DNA of 58,215 nt from a virus: IMG/VR virus record IMGVR_UViG_3300010354_000102, positions 1 to 58,215 of that record; one strand, given 5' to 3'. The notes below the pieces were generated by a model that saw only the letters and a program-made list of their open reading frames with translations, did not search any database and had not been told where the DNA came from. The stretch's first letter is position 1, and every line of letters starts with the position of its first letter. The position numbers were made by a program, and so were the translations under genes. This document shows positions 1 to 8,392 of the stretch, piece by piece.

Positions 1-390
1 AATCATCTTTTGAAGATCTGCTGTGGTGCCAATAAACATTGTGTTATTTACTGTAGTTGGAGTTGATTTTTTATCTTCTTTACCAAGATTCTTCATCTTA
101 TGCTGAAGGTCAATCAGTTTGTCAGTCATGTCTGAGACCTGCTTCATAGCGTTCACAGCGACCTCATACGCTCTAGGATGCCCAGACTCCTGAGCAACCT
201 CTAACGCCCCTTGCACCGCCTCCTGACCCTGTGAGATGAGTCTATATAACTCTCCTCTGGTATATTCATAATCTTTATTGGCATCTATCGATACCTCACT
301 ATTCGCTTGTGTAATCATCTCAGTGGTTTTTTCTATGGGTGCAATTTCAATATCAAATATTTCTTCCATGTTCTTTTCAAACTCGTTCAT
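1..390 (-). CDS. 16: Terminase small subunit (gp16), N-terminal part, cut by window edge
   Basis: The frame is open from ATG at 390 to the window edge, giving 130 codons without a stop. The product begins MNEFEKNMEEIFDIE and continues as an acidic, helical protein. T4 gp16 is 164 aa, so most of the protein is present. The terminase small subunit recognises phage DNA and regulates the large subunit (gp17) during head filling. The call rests on position directly after gp15 and on the N-terminus typical of cyanophage gp16. The ATG overlaps the gp15 stop in an ATGA, so translation is probably coupled. gp17 would be expected just beyond the window. Confidence 0.8.
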   Translation of the reverse strand, partial: MNEFEKNMEEIFDIEIAPIEKTTEMITQANSEVSIDANKDYEYTRGELYRLISQGQEAVQGALEVAQESGHPRAYEVAVNAMKQVSDMTDKLIDLQHKMKNLGKEDKKSTPTTVNNTMFIGTTADLQKMI

Positions 391-1184
391 AGTAGTGTAA
401 TACCTTCATTGAATCCAAAATCATCATCTGGCATCAACAGTGCATCATCTGCAGTGTCAACATCATTATCACCATCTTGGTCTGTAAGTGCTTTTGGAGT
501 AACATCATATCTAACAGCTCTTCTATGCTGTTGGAAGTCTCCAAGTGTTTCAAATACAGTTGCTTTGCGAATAATCTGAGCATCTGTCACAGGACCATAC
601 ATATAAGTTTTTAATGTAAATGATAACGTATAGATAATAGCTCTTCTACGCATCATATCATCTTCATAATCATCTTCATAACTTATATTGTTTAAGATAA
701 TTGGTAAATCTTTTTTCTCATCCATTTCTGGAATAAGATTAATAGTTACATTAAAAGATGGTTGGAAGTATGGTAAAATTTGCTCAAGAATCTGTAGAGC
801 ATCATCTTGATTTCTAGATAAAATTCCAAGTTCAAATTCAAGATTGTAAGGAACAGGCATATACTGAACACTTACTGCATCAGCATTATCTTTTTTCAAA
901 TACTTTTGAATGGGAGAAGTCTTCCTAGAAGGATCGTAAGTAATACCAGTCATCTCAAAAGAGATACGTGGCATTGTAATACTGACCTTGCGTTCAGTGC
1001 TTGGATCTTGATCTAAGCGAGCAAGGAACTTACTCTTAGGACCATAAGCAAGTGCTACCTTTTCTTGACGAATGACCGCACCAGTTTCGGGATCTTTTTT
1101 TTCAATCTGAACATTGTTAAAAATTGTTCCGAATGCCTTTACATTTTTTTTAATAATTTCGTGATAAAAATGATTACCTAACAT
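387..1184 (-). CDS. 15: Tail completion / sheath stabiliser protein gp15
   Basis: A 265-aa protein that matches T4 gp15 (272 aa) in size and order. In T4, gp15 forms the hexameric ring that caps the tail tube and sheath and joins the tail to the neck. The N-terminus MLGNHFYHEIIKKNVKAFG, the central KYLKKDNADAVSVQYMPVPY segment and the stretch FNVTINLIPEMDEKKDLPI are typical of cyanophage gp15. The start overlaps the stop of gp14 as TAATG, and the end overlaps gp16 as ATGA, so 14-15-16 form one translationally coupled block. No oddities are visible. Confidence 0.92.
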   Translation of the reverse strand: MLGNHFYHEIIKKNVKAFGTIFNNVQIEKKDPETGAVIRQEKVALAYGPKSKFLARLDQDPSTERKVSITMPRISFEMTGITYDPSRKTSPIQKYLKKDNADAVSVQYMPVPYNLEFELGILSRNQDDALQILEQILPYFQPSFNVTINLIPEMDEKKDLPIILNNISYEDDYEDDMMRRRAIIYTLSFTLKTYMYGPVTDAQIIRKATVFETLGDFQQHRRAVRYDVTPKALTDQDGDNDVDTADDALLMPDDDFGFNEGITLL

Positions 1185-2083
1185 TAGAATACTCCCATAT
1201 TACCATATTCGCCAAATGGATTTCCTTCTGTGAAATCGAGAATAGCATCTGCTTTTGATTCCATAATTTTGTTTTGATCATTATCGTAGTTATCGATTTC
1301 AAATTCGATCGTGGAGAATGTATCTACTATCCAAGAGGCACCACTATCTTGCCCAACTAAAGCAACATTTGGTTTTAATACTCCATTTATATATGTTAAA
1401 CGAAGTTTACGTGTAGCAGGTGACCATTCGGCAACTGTTGCTTTTGTTGTTACTGGAGATCCATCTACAGTGTATGTCTGTCTAACTTCTTCTCCAACTA
1501 CAAATGCTCCTGTTCCACCCGTCTTCACTGTAACTGGAAATACATGTGACTCTTGAGTGAGACTATCTATATCAGAATCTCCAGTGTCAAAGTAATTGTC
1601 TGCATTTTCAAGGAGTTCACAAGTTAAGGAAAAAATATAATTTTTACCTAATTGATAAAAAGGAACTTCTCTTTCTACAAATTTAATTTCATAAAGATTT
1701 TTAGTCATTGGAACATAAAGAAGATCACCTTCATTAGGTCTATCTGGAACTCTAGTATCAATTTCTGTTTCAACATAATTTATCCAACGTCTTTTGGATA
1801 CTGCATATGTAATCTCATCGCTCAATCTAAGACCAAACTTAGACATTGCAACTGCACCAGAACCACCAAATCCTTCAACATTAATTAACATCATTTCAAT
1901 GGTAACTTTGTCTTCAAACTTTGATAACACTACATCATTTAATGTTTTATCAATTAACATTGTTTTTGGCACATAGATAACATCTTGCCCAAACAGTTTA
2001 ATCTGTTCATCTACAAGATCTTGAACTAGTGTTTGTTCTGATGTTCTTCCACCATACTGGGGAAAGTATTGACTCTTTGCCAT
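1184..2083 (-). CDS. 14: Neck protein gp14
   Basis: A 299-aa protein starting MAKSQYFPQYGG, the usual cyanophage gp14 N-terminus. T4 gp14 (256 aa) forms, with gp13, the neck that closes the filled head and receives the tail. Visible family features are VYVPKTMLIDKTLNDVV near the N-terminus and EGDLLYVPMTKNLYEIKFVE in the middle. It is somewhat longer than the T4 protein because of a beta-rich C-terminal part (about residues 180-270). The start lies exactly at the gp13 stop. Confidence 0.93.
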   Translation of the reverse strand: MAKSQYFPQYGGRTSEQTLVQDLVDEQIKLFGQDVIYVPKTMLIDKTLNDVVLSKFEDKVTIEMMLINVEGFGGSGAVAMSKFGLRLSDEITYAVSKRRWINYVETEIDTRVPDRPNEGDLLYVPMTKNLYEIKFVEREVPFYQLGKNYIFSLTCELLENADNYFDTGDSDIDSLTQESHVFPVTVKTGGTGAFVVGEEVRQTYTVDGSPVTTKATVAEWSPATRKLRLTYINGVLKPNVALVGQDSGASWIVDTFSTIEFEIDNYDNDQNKIMESKADAILDFTEGNPFGEYGNMGVF

Positions 2084-2895
2084 TATCCGATTGCGTCAAG
2101 TGGTGGTAGTTCATAATCGGAAAGCATCTTGCTTTCTATTTCATCAATCTCTCTGAGAGCATCTTCATAGATCTGACGACCATTCAAAGATACGCCGCCA
2201 GGTAACTGAACATTATTAAACTTGATTAAATTTTGCCCCCACTGACGTTTGAAAAGAGCAGTGGTGTAACGCTTCAACCAAAAGTCATTCCAAATCTTTG
2301 TGAGGTTTGTTGGATCGAGTGCTCGATAACAATCAATAATTAGAATTTTATCTTTTGTTAGCATAGCGGGATCATAATCAATATAAAGTTTACCGTTTCT
2401 TTTAGTAAATCTATATTGAATTAGTGAACCTGTATTGAGAACCATATCAAGTGTTTCAATATAACTCTTAACCATATAATAGTTTAGAATATCAATTGAA
2501 CCAAAAGCATACAAGTCATTTAAAAATATTTGATATTCGATACCAAAAAGATCTCCACGAATGCTACTAGAAGTAACCCCAAAAATTCGTTCTACCCCAA
2601 TAACATGATCTGGTAATTCTAGATAGTTACCTCTTTCTGTCCACACATCACCGTTTGATGCTGTGTGTGTAATGTTATTTGTTTTAAATCGAGTGACTTC
2701 TGACTGAGTTAACGTGTGCTTGAGATACATTCTTTCAGCACCATCAAAATGACGCTCTTGGAAGAACTGTAATGCTTCGTCAATTCTGTCTTCTAACTGT
2801 TGATTATCAACGTTAATTTCCAGAACAGGCGAACCAAGCTGACGTAAACAGTATTCTTTAAGTTCTGTTCTCGTTGCTGGTTTAGACGCAGACAT
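2083..2895 (-). CDS. 13: Neck protein gp13
   Basis: A 270-aa protein (T4 gp13 is 309 aa). The opening RTELKEYCLRQLGSPVLEIN followed by DEALQFFQERHFDGAERMY is characteristic of cyanophage gp13. It acts with gp14 in head completion before tail joining. It starts the 13-14-15-16 block. Upstream lie a terminator-like hairpin (2905-2938) and an exact late-promoter octamer (2950-2957), so this block probably has its own late transcription start. Confidence 0.93.
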   Translation of the reverse strand: MSASKPATRTELKEYCLRQLGSPVLEINVDNQQLEDRIDEALQFFQERHFDGAERMYLKHTLTQSEVTRFKTNNITHTASNGDVWTERGNYLELPDHVIGVERIFGVTSSSIRGDLFGIEYQIFLNDLYAFGSIDILNYYMVKSYIETLDMVLNTGSLIQYRFTKRNGKLYIDYDPAMLTKDKILIIDCYRALDPTNLTKIWNDFWLKRYTTALFKRQWGQNLIKFNNVQLPGGVSLNGRQIYEDALREIDEIESKMLSDYELPPLDAIG

Positions 2896-2904
2896 TTATT
2901 TCCT

Positions 2905-2938
2905 ATAAAAAATCCCTACATGTATTTATCATGCAGGG
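2905..2938 (-). terminator. Hairpin plus T-run between the 66-aa gene and gp13
   Basis: On the minus strand the arms CCCTGCATG and CATGTAGGG pair over 9 bp (one G-U) around a 7-nt loop, followed by ATTTTTTAT. This is a factor-independent terminator that would end transcripts of the enzyme operon. The loop itself contains ATAAATA, a late-promoter-like core. Confidence 0.7.
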
Positions 2939-2947
2939 AGATTGGGG

Positions 2948-2958
2948 TATATTTATAA
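2948..2958 (-). promoter_or_regulatory. T4-type late promoter in front of gp13
   Basis: The minus strand reads TTATAAATATA, containing the exact late octamer TATAAATA (2950-2957). The octamer is about 55 nt upstream of the gp13 ATG and partly overlaps the end of the preceding intergenic space. T4-like phages use this element with gp55 and gp33. Confidence 0.65.
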
Positions 2959-2960
2959 GA

Positions 2961-3161
2961 TCATTCTGCTACCACTTCTTCTGCTGGTGCTTCTTCTGTA
3001 GGTGTTGGATCTAGAAGTTCTAGAGTTTCTAAACCACCTTGAAGTTTTAGGCGATACTCTTTTGCTTTCGCTAGTTCATCTTCTAACTTAGCAATTTGCC
3101 CATCAACATTAGTGAGTTGAGTTTGAAAATTTTCCTTTAGTGTTGCGCTGTCAGTAGCCAT
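2961..3161 (-). CDS. Small coiled-coil protein, 66 aa, unknown
   Basis: I chose the ATG at 3161 because GGAGAA lies about 10 nt before it. A longer frame from 3212 would run back into the preceding gene. The protein starts MATDSATLKENFQTQL. Residues about 10-50 form a heptad-like helix (VDGQIAKLEDELAKAKEYRLK), and the tail is acidic and Pro/Ala-rich (PTPTEEAPAEEVVAE). It is last in the enzyme operon and followed by a terminator. Its function is not recognised. A small structural or assembly role is possible because the neighbours are neck genes. Confidence 0.7.
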   Translation of the reverse strand: MATDSATLKENFQTQLTNVDGQIAKLEDELAKAKEYRLKLQGGLETLELLDPTPTEEAPAEEVVAE

Positions 3162-3166
3162 AGTAA

Positions 3167-4858
3167 TCAATTCTCCGTTTTTCTTAATACATAAATTGCT
3201 AAACCATTCCACCAGCTGGCAGAATCTTCTATTTGAGGCGTAAGTATTTGACGCTCAAACAGAACTTCGAGATTATTTATATCTATAAATTTTTGCCCAT
3301 TACGGATAACCCCATCAAAGTTGGCATCATCCAATACCAATATAAAAGTATCTTGTAGATTAGGAAGCAAGTTGGTTAGGCATTCTACCTGTTGATCATC
3401 GTGCTCTCCATCATAGAATACAATATTTGGTTTTCTGGAGAAGTTAGATGCAGATAATTTTCTAGCATCCATATCTATTATAGCAGATTTTAAACTACCA
3501 AACAAGATGTTGTTTCTTGAAAGTTCTGCCTTAGGATTTTCAACACCTCTCCATTCAATATCATCTCTGGCGGGAGAGATAGGAGCAGCAAAGTTATCAA
3601 CTCCGTATGATACAATATCATTACCCATGATAGCAGCAAAGTATGTGCTGCCTGTATAGCATCCAATTTCCAAATATGCATTCTTGGGATCAGAACACAG
3701 ATGATTTAAGAAGTGACGAACTCTATCAGATGACAATCCTTCAATTTTAAATCCTTCTGGTTTAAAGTTTGTTTCCCCAGTTGCCGACTTATCAATCGCA
3801 TCAAGCGTCAGTTTAACAAGTGAATGTAGTTTTCTATCTTGCTTTTTGTGATGAGCTTCGATAACTGCCTCACAGTAGTTGCAATCCCAACAATCAAACT
3901 TACAAGTCTTGATCTTCTCTCTCCAGATATCAATCGGTCTCTCATTCAAACTCTTGTCTTGAATGTAGGTATTGAGTTCTGGGAATAGAAGTTCTTCATC
4001 ATTCGCCCAGCGTTCAATAATATCCATACTTTCTTTAAGACGCATAACACTTTCTCTGCCGTGCATCTTAAAGACATCGATACCCAGATCAAACATCTCC
4101 TCCCAATCCTTTTTCCAGGGCGGAAGGTTTGCTGACTTCAGAACAGCAGAGCTATCTTGCTGCTCCCATTTAGAGCAAGAAACTCTACTGATGATATTTC
4201 CAAAGTATGGTGGTTCGTGGTTCTCTCTTGTGTTATTATAGTGGTAATGCTCAGGCATGATAGGGCAACCACCCCAGCATCCTTCATTAGCAAGCATCGA
4301 GAACTTGACTGGTTTGCCAATCGAAGCACAGTATTCTTTTGCTTCTTTTAGACGCTTTAGTTGTTCTTGGTCTCTCATCAGATCTCTATCGAGATTGATA
4401 TAATGGAAACCAGCTTTAGCAAGAGAAACAATATCGTTTGCTTTAGTAACTTCATGTAGAATAGTATTCTTGATATACAGTTCAGGAAATGCTTTCTGTA
4501 TTTGACCTGTTAGCATCCACGATGTATGAGGAAGCGTGACAGTTCTTACACCTGCTTCATAGATGTAACGGAAGTTATTGATGAATAGATCTAGGTTCTC
4601 TTGAGTAGGTCTGACGTATGGATTGTTAAACGTGGCAGACAGAGGAATACCAGTTTGCTTTTGAATGTATAGAGCGTTGAATGTTGTCTGTCTGAGATCA
4701 TCCTCAAACACATCACCCATAGCATCCTGCATAAACGGAGGCATCCTACAAGTGAAGTAGAGATCAAAAATATATTGTTTGTGTTTTTTCAAAAATGGAA
4801 TAAGAATATCATTAGCAAAATTCTCATCTATCTTTGGATTGATAGGTAAGCTAAACAT
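3167..4858 (-). CDS. Cys-rich barrel protein fused to SAM methyltransferase-like domain
   Basis: A 563-aa protein with two parts. Residues about 1-370 look like an alpha/beta (TIM-barrel-like) domain with Cys clusters: NEGCWGGCP near residue 196, SCSKW near 230 and CKFDCWDCNYCE near 318-328. The phrase NEGC..CP followed by HYHYN recalls U32-peptidase-like or UbiU/RlhA-type Fe-S proteins, but this is only a resemblance. Residues about 390-545 have a class I methyltransferase look: YLEIGCYTGST (SAM-binding loop) near 393 and VFYDGEHDDQ near 478, followed by LVLDDANFDG, as in Methyltransf_24 proteins. Inference: an Fe-S-dependent enzyme with an attached methyltransferase, acting on the same substrate as the upstream oxygenases. 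It overlaps the upstream gene by one base (TAATG). Confidence 0.6.
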   Translation of the reverse strand: MFSLPINPKIDENFANDILIPFLKKHKQYIFDLYFTCRMPPFMQDAMGDVFEDDLRQTTFNALYIQKQTGIPLSATFNNPYVRPTQENLDLFINNFRYIYEAGVRTVTLPHTSWMLTGQIQKAFPELYIKNTILHEVTKANDIVSLAKAGFHYINLDRDLMRDQEQLKRLKEAKEYCASIGKPVKFSMLANEGCWGGCPIMPEHYHYNNTRENHEPPYFGNIISRVSCSKWEQQDSSAVLKSANLPPWKKDWEEMFDLGIDVFKMHGRESVMRLKESMDIIERWANDEELLFPELNTYIQDKSLNERPIDIWREKIKTCKFDCWDCNYCEAVIEAHHKKQDRKLHSLVKLTLDAIDKSATGETNFKPEGFKIEGLSSDRVRHFLNHLCSDPKNAYLEIGCYTGSTYFAAIMGNDIVSYGVDNFAAPISPARDDIEWRGVENPKAELSRNNILFGSLKSAIIDMDARKLSASNFSRKPNIVFYDGEHDDQQVECLTNLLPNLQDTFILVLDDANFDGVIRNGQKFIDINNLEVLFERQILTPQIEDSASWWNGLAIYVLRKTEN

Positions 4859-5541
4859 TAGTATAATCTCTCAAAGTGTTTGATGTCTCTGTCTCTGTCT
4901 GGTGCGTTAAATAACGAATACTCTGTTACTATATCTATTCCTAAAGTTATTCTTTCTTTTTCATTTGGGTTTGGAGTTGTCCAATGAATAATATGTTCTG
5001 GGAATAAAGTCATTGTTCCAGGAACATTAGTTAAAGCTGCCGCATTCATAGAGAATGGATTTTGGTATACGGTGCTAGTTCCTTCTGCCTGCAAGCATAC
5101 ATTTCCAGAAAGAAAACTAAAGGCATCACTACTATGTTGATGTGGATTTAACTTTTCTCCTTTTCTCAGCACGTTAGCCCAACACTGCGCCCATGGTTTT
5201 AATTCCATAATGTCTTCATTGACATATTCACACATTTCACGAATAGCATTATGTAACCATACTTTAAATTTTCTGACTACATAATCACTTCCATCATTGT
5301 CCCATTGTAGAATATTGTATCCTGCAAATTTTGCAGTTAAACTATTTGCGCCCAATCCAGTTCCACCATCATATGTGAGATGTGGATTTGAATTTATAAT
5401 TTCTTTTTCTTTTGAAAGAATTTTTTCAATCAGCATATTTATTTCTGTTTGAATAAAAACTTCACTGTTCCAAAATGGAATAGCATATACTGGAGCAAAT
5501 GGCGTGTGCGACTTTTGGTTTTCAAATAAATTTTTAATCAT
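4858..5541 (-). CDS. Putative 2OG-Fe(II) oxygenase, fourth of the operon
   Basis: A 227-aa protein of the phage 2OG-Fe(II) oxygenase type (PF13759/TIGR02466-like). The metal-site candidates are NPHQHSSDAFSFLSGN near residue 132 and the distal HIIHWTTPN near 183. They are followed by ERITLGID, where the Arg would bind 2-oxoglutarate. Such enzymes hydroxylate or otherwise oxidise amino-acid side chains or small molecules using O2 and 2-oxoglutarate. The substrate is unknown. It overlaps the upstream oxygenase by 8 bases and the downstream fusion gene by one, so it belongs to the same coupled operon. Confidence 0.7.
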   Translation of the reverse strand: MIKNLFENQKSHTPFAPVYAIPFWNSEVFIQTEINMLIEKILSKEKEIINSNPHLTYDGGTGLGANSLTAKFAGYNILQWDNDGSDYVVRKFKVWLHNAIREMCEYVNEDIMELKPWAQCWANVLRKGEKLNPHQHSSDAFSFLSGNVCLQAEGTSTVYQNPFSMNAAALTNVPGTMTLFPEHIIHWTTPNPNEKERITLGIDIVTEYSLFNAPDRDRDIKHFERLY

Positions 5542-6199
5542 TGAAATCTCCCATACCTATCATACTATATCTATCTTCGTTAAGATACCAGTTTTCTAAT
5601 ATCCACGGGGAATGAAAAAATCCACCGTTGTAAAATAAAAGTGTATTATATTCCATAGGAGCTATGCAAGTTAGTTCCCAATCTTCATCACCTCTAAAAT
5701 TTTTCCATGGTTCATATCCAACAGCGGAAAGAGATTTATCAAAAAGATGTGAATATTCTTCTTGAGTTAAATCATCAACATGTCTCTTATCTTTATGAGA
5801 CCAAAAAGCAGTTCCACCCAAACAGTTTTGATTTAGCCATAAATTCCAAATCCCATGAAAAGGATCTGAATGAGGAAGATTTGAATTGACTTTCATTCTC
5901 ATATCACCACTATAAATGTTACAAGATACTCTTGCTGGTTGCCATTTAATAACATTTGATTGAATATAACTTGTTATAAACTTAGCAGCCCATGGTGGAA
6001 TGTCTTGTCTAAATCCAGGAGAATATGTATGATCTCTTACTGCAGGAAAAGTTTTTAATAGAGTTTTATACTCTTCTGGATACAACAAAAAATTTCTGAT
6101 TACTTTAAATTTTGTATTGTCATATACAACTTCTTCTAGTTTTGCATCTGGATTGATCTGACAAATTTGTTCCAAATCTTCGTCTTCAAAAAATATCAT
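5534..6199 (-). CDS. DUF6445-like putative non-haem Fe oxygenase
   Basis: A 221-aa protein. It carries an HxD pair in NLPHSDPFHGIWNLWLNQ near residue 106, then GGTAFWSH, and a distal His in LLFYNGGFFHSPWI near the C-terminus. This HxD...H layout on a predicted double-stranded beta-helix fits a 2OG-Fe(II)-type enzyme of the DUF6445 kind. It differs clearly from its two neighbouring oxygenases, so it is not a simple duplicate. It overlaps the upstream gene in an ATGA. The substrate is unknown, and family assignment is from memory of the motif spacing. Confidence 0.6.
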   Translation of the reverse strand: MIFFEDEDLEQICQINPDAKLEEVVYDNTKFKVIRNFLLYPEEYKTLLKTFPAVRDHTYSPGFRQDIPPWAAKFITSYIQSNVIKWQPARVSCNIYSGDMRMKVNSNLPHSDPFHGIWNLWLNQNCLGGTAFWSHKDKRHVDDLTQEEYSHLFDKSLSAVGYEPWKNFRGDEDWELTCIAPMEYNTLLFYNGGFFHSPWILENWYLNEDRYSMIGMGDFND

Positions 6200-6861
6200 T
6201 GTCTTTCTATCCTAAAACTATAAGATTGATTGTGGATATATCTTGGCATTACATTAAAGGATATTGATATCCTATTATCTTCTTTGTTGTCAGTATATCC
6301 ATGTGCTATATTAGATTGCCATAGAAGTAAATCACCTTCCTCATAATTTACAAATGCTCCCCATGAATTATATTTTGTTGGAAAATTGACTGGAATATCC
6401 ATCGATTGCATAATACTATTCTCTGGATTAAAATCTTTATTTTTAAATCCTATAGGAGCATGTAATCCTTTAATATAATTGACATAATATGTTCCAGATA
6501 CATACGCATTTACATGGGTGTGATGAAATTGCTCTCCGCCAGCATCACATTTATTCAACCAACAATCTGTAATAATAACACCATCTTCCAAATAATATCC
6601 AAGAACATTCTCGATGTAATCAGAACACTTTTCTTCTATCCATTTTTCAAACCATTCAAAGTTTGCATAATCTAATAGATTTTGATTTTCTCTATTAAGA
6701 TAGTGATTTAGCTTAGAGTTTTGTGCGTTTCTTTTTAAAACACTTTCATCGTTTTCTATATCTTTCAGCAAAGAGAAGCACTGCTCTTTTAACTGTAGAT
6801 GCCTTTCTTTTTCTAAAGTATATTTTCCAATTACCCTTGGAAAGATTTCAATTGTCGCCAT
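6196..6861 (-). CDS. Putative 2OG-Fe(II) oxygenase, second of the operon
   Basis: A 221-aa protein of the PF13759 kind. The segment EQFHHTHVNAYVSGTYYVNY lies near residue 110. The distal part EGDLLLWQSNIAHGYTDN precedes NRISISFNVMP, with the conserved Arg for 2-oxoglutarate. These motifs place the Fe ligands as in prolyl-hydroxylase-like folds. It overlaps the second halogenase by 14 bases, which argues for translational coupling and joint action. The substrate is unknown. Confidence 0.75.
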   Translation of the reverse strand: MATIEIFPRVIGKYTLEKERHLQLKEQCFSLLKDIENDESVLKRNAQNSKLNHYLNRENQNLLDYANFEWFEKWIEEKCSDYIENVLGYYLEDGVIITDCWLNKCDAGGEQFHHTHVNAYVSGTYYVNYIKGLHAPIGFKNKDFNPENSIMQSMDIPVNFPTKYNSWGAFVNYEEGDLLLWQSNIAHGYTDNKEDNRISISFNVMPRYIHNQSYSFRIERQ

Positions 6862-8392
6862 AGATATTAGTTCTCAAATACTCATATACAGTTGATGATT
6901 GATCTGCTAATTTATTCCAGCGAGATCTCATACTGTTATTTAACATAATAAAATTATCGATCATTTTCTTCTTGTCAACCTGAGGAAAGTTCCATTCCCA
7001 CTCTGATACAACAACTGGGTCAATCATTCTGTAATCCATTCCAGCACAAATACAGTGAACTCCTACTGGTGGGTGATCTTCTACTAGTTCTTGTCTTCTA
7101 GCTAGATCAAAGAATTGTGATGTTGATGGTTGTTGTAAAACCATCTTTTCATCAAATACAGTTCTGTGTATTCTTTCCCAATATGCAGTATCTCTTCTTA
7201 GAGAAAGTGTATAATGCAACGCAACAAAGTGTGCAAAACGATCAAACATTTTTCTGGTAGTGGTGTTATAAACATCTCTATCCCACTGACTATATTCATT
7301 TCTATTCAAAGCACGAACTAGTTTCAAAAGGAACTCATGAACTGTATATAATCCGCTGCTTTGTAATGGTTCAATAAACCCAGCAGCCATACCAATACCA
7401 ACAACATTCTTGACCCAAGTTCTTTCATGAATACCAACACGCATTTTGATGTCTTTGTATTCAACGTCTGATCTATCTCCAAGATATTGTTTGAAATCTT
7501 CTAGTGCCTGCTCTGGAGAAATAGAAGTATCATCATAAACATATCCAGTTCCAATACGAGACCAGAGAGGAATGTTCCAGACCCAACCATGACCGATAGC
7601 GGTGCATGTTGTATATGGTTCTAGTTCCTTCTCTTTATCTTTGTATGGTATCTTTGTAGCCCATGCTCGATTGTTTGGAATAATGTCATTATAAGAAATG
7701 AATGGTTCTTCTAACTTATTCAATAGTAATGCCTTGCTTCCAGAACAATCAATATACAAATCAGCGGTAATAAATCGAGCATCGCCATCAAGGAAAATTC
7801 TTTCAATACCATCTTCTCCAACATCAATTGAAGTGATAGTTGATTGAATATGATTGACACCTCTGGGGATGCAATAGTGATCTCTTAGATATAATCCAAA
7901 CTTTACGCCATCGAAGTGATATGCTGTGTCTCTTTCAAACTTATAGTTTTCTAAATCGGTGCCAGTATAGATCTTATTGTTTTCTACAAACGGCATCATC
8001 GAGTAAAAAGTTCTGCAGTAATCCTGATTGGGAGTTTCTGGATAGTAATACTTTTTAAGTTGCCAATCATTCAATCCAAGAAATTCTTTCTTATAATGTG
8101 GGTGACCTAATGGATTATGAAACCCTCCATCATTTTGCTTATAGAAATCAACAAACTTAATGCTCTGCTTATAAGAAGCATCGCAGTATTTCATGAACTG
8201 CTTTTCATCAATACCGAGGGCAAACATCCATGGTCTGATGCCAGCAAGAGTGCTTTCTCCAACACCAGAGATAGGATGATCTGGGCTTTCTACTACTGTA
8301 ATTTTTTTATCTGGGAAAAATCTTACAAGTGTGGCAGCACTCATCCATCCAGCAGATCCACCACCAACAATAATAATACTATCAAACTTCAT
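6848..8392 (-). CDS. Flavin-dependent (tryptophan-type) halogenase 2, Gln at catalytic Glu position
   Basis: A 514-aa protein of the Trp_halogenase family (PF04820), which uses FADH2, O2 and halide to form hypohalous acid. Visible are the FAD-binding motif GGGSAGWMSA (residues 10-19), GVGEST near 43-48, Lys75 in SYKQSIKF (equivalent to PrnA Lys79 by my reading) and the diagnostic WVWNIP near 267. In IEPLQSSG the residue aligned with the catalytic Glu of PrnA is Gln344, while the paralogue next door has Glu344. The halide-loop Ser-Ser-Gly differs from the usual Ser-Thr-Gly. It may therefore have weak classical activity or another substrate. A cyanophage flavin halogenase (VirX1, phage Syn10) has been described as iodinating. 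The overlap with the upstream gene is 11 bases. Confidence 0.9.
   Translation of the reverse strand: MKFDSIIIVGGGSAGWMSAATLVRFFPDKKITVVESPDHPISGVGESTLAGIRPWMFALGIDEKQFMKYCDASYKQSIKFVDFYKQNDGGFHNPLGHPHYKKEFLGLNDWQLKKYYYPETPNQDYCRTFYSMMPFVENNKIYTGTDLENYKFERDTAYHFDGVKFGLYLRDHYCIPRGVNHIQSTITSIDVGEDGIERIFLDGDARFITADLYIDCSGSKALLLNKLEEPFISYNDIIPNNRAWATKIPYKDKEKELEPYTTCTAIGHGWVWNIPLWSRIGTGYVYDDTSISPEQALEDFKQYLGDRSDVEYKDIKMRVGIHERTWVKNVVGIGMAAGFIEPLQSSGLYTVHEFLLKLVRALNRNEYSQWDRDVYNTTTRKMFDRFAHFVALHYTLSLRRDTAYWERIHRTVFDEKMVLQQPSTSQFFDLARRQELVEDHPPVGVHCICAGMDYRMIDPVVVSEWEWNFPQVDKKKMIDNFIMLNNSMRSRWNKLADQSSTVYEYLRTNIYGDN

Noticed and set aside
307-579. Plus-strand open frame over gp15
   Set aside because: Shadow of gp15 and gp16 on the other strand, with composition and sequence unlike a protein. 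The same applies to the other plus-strand frames over the structural genes.
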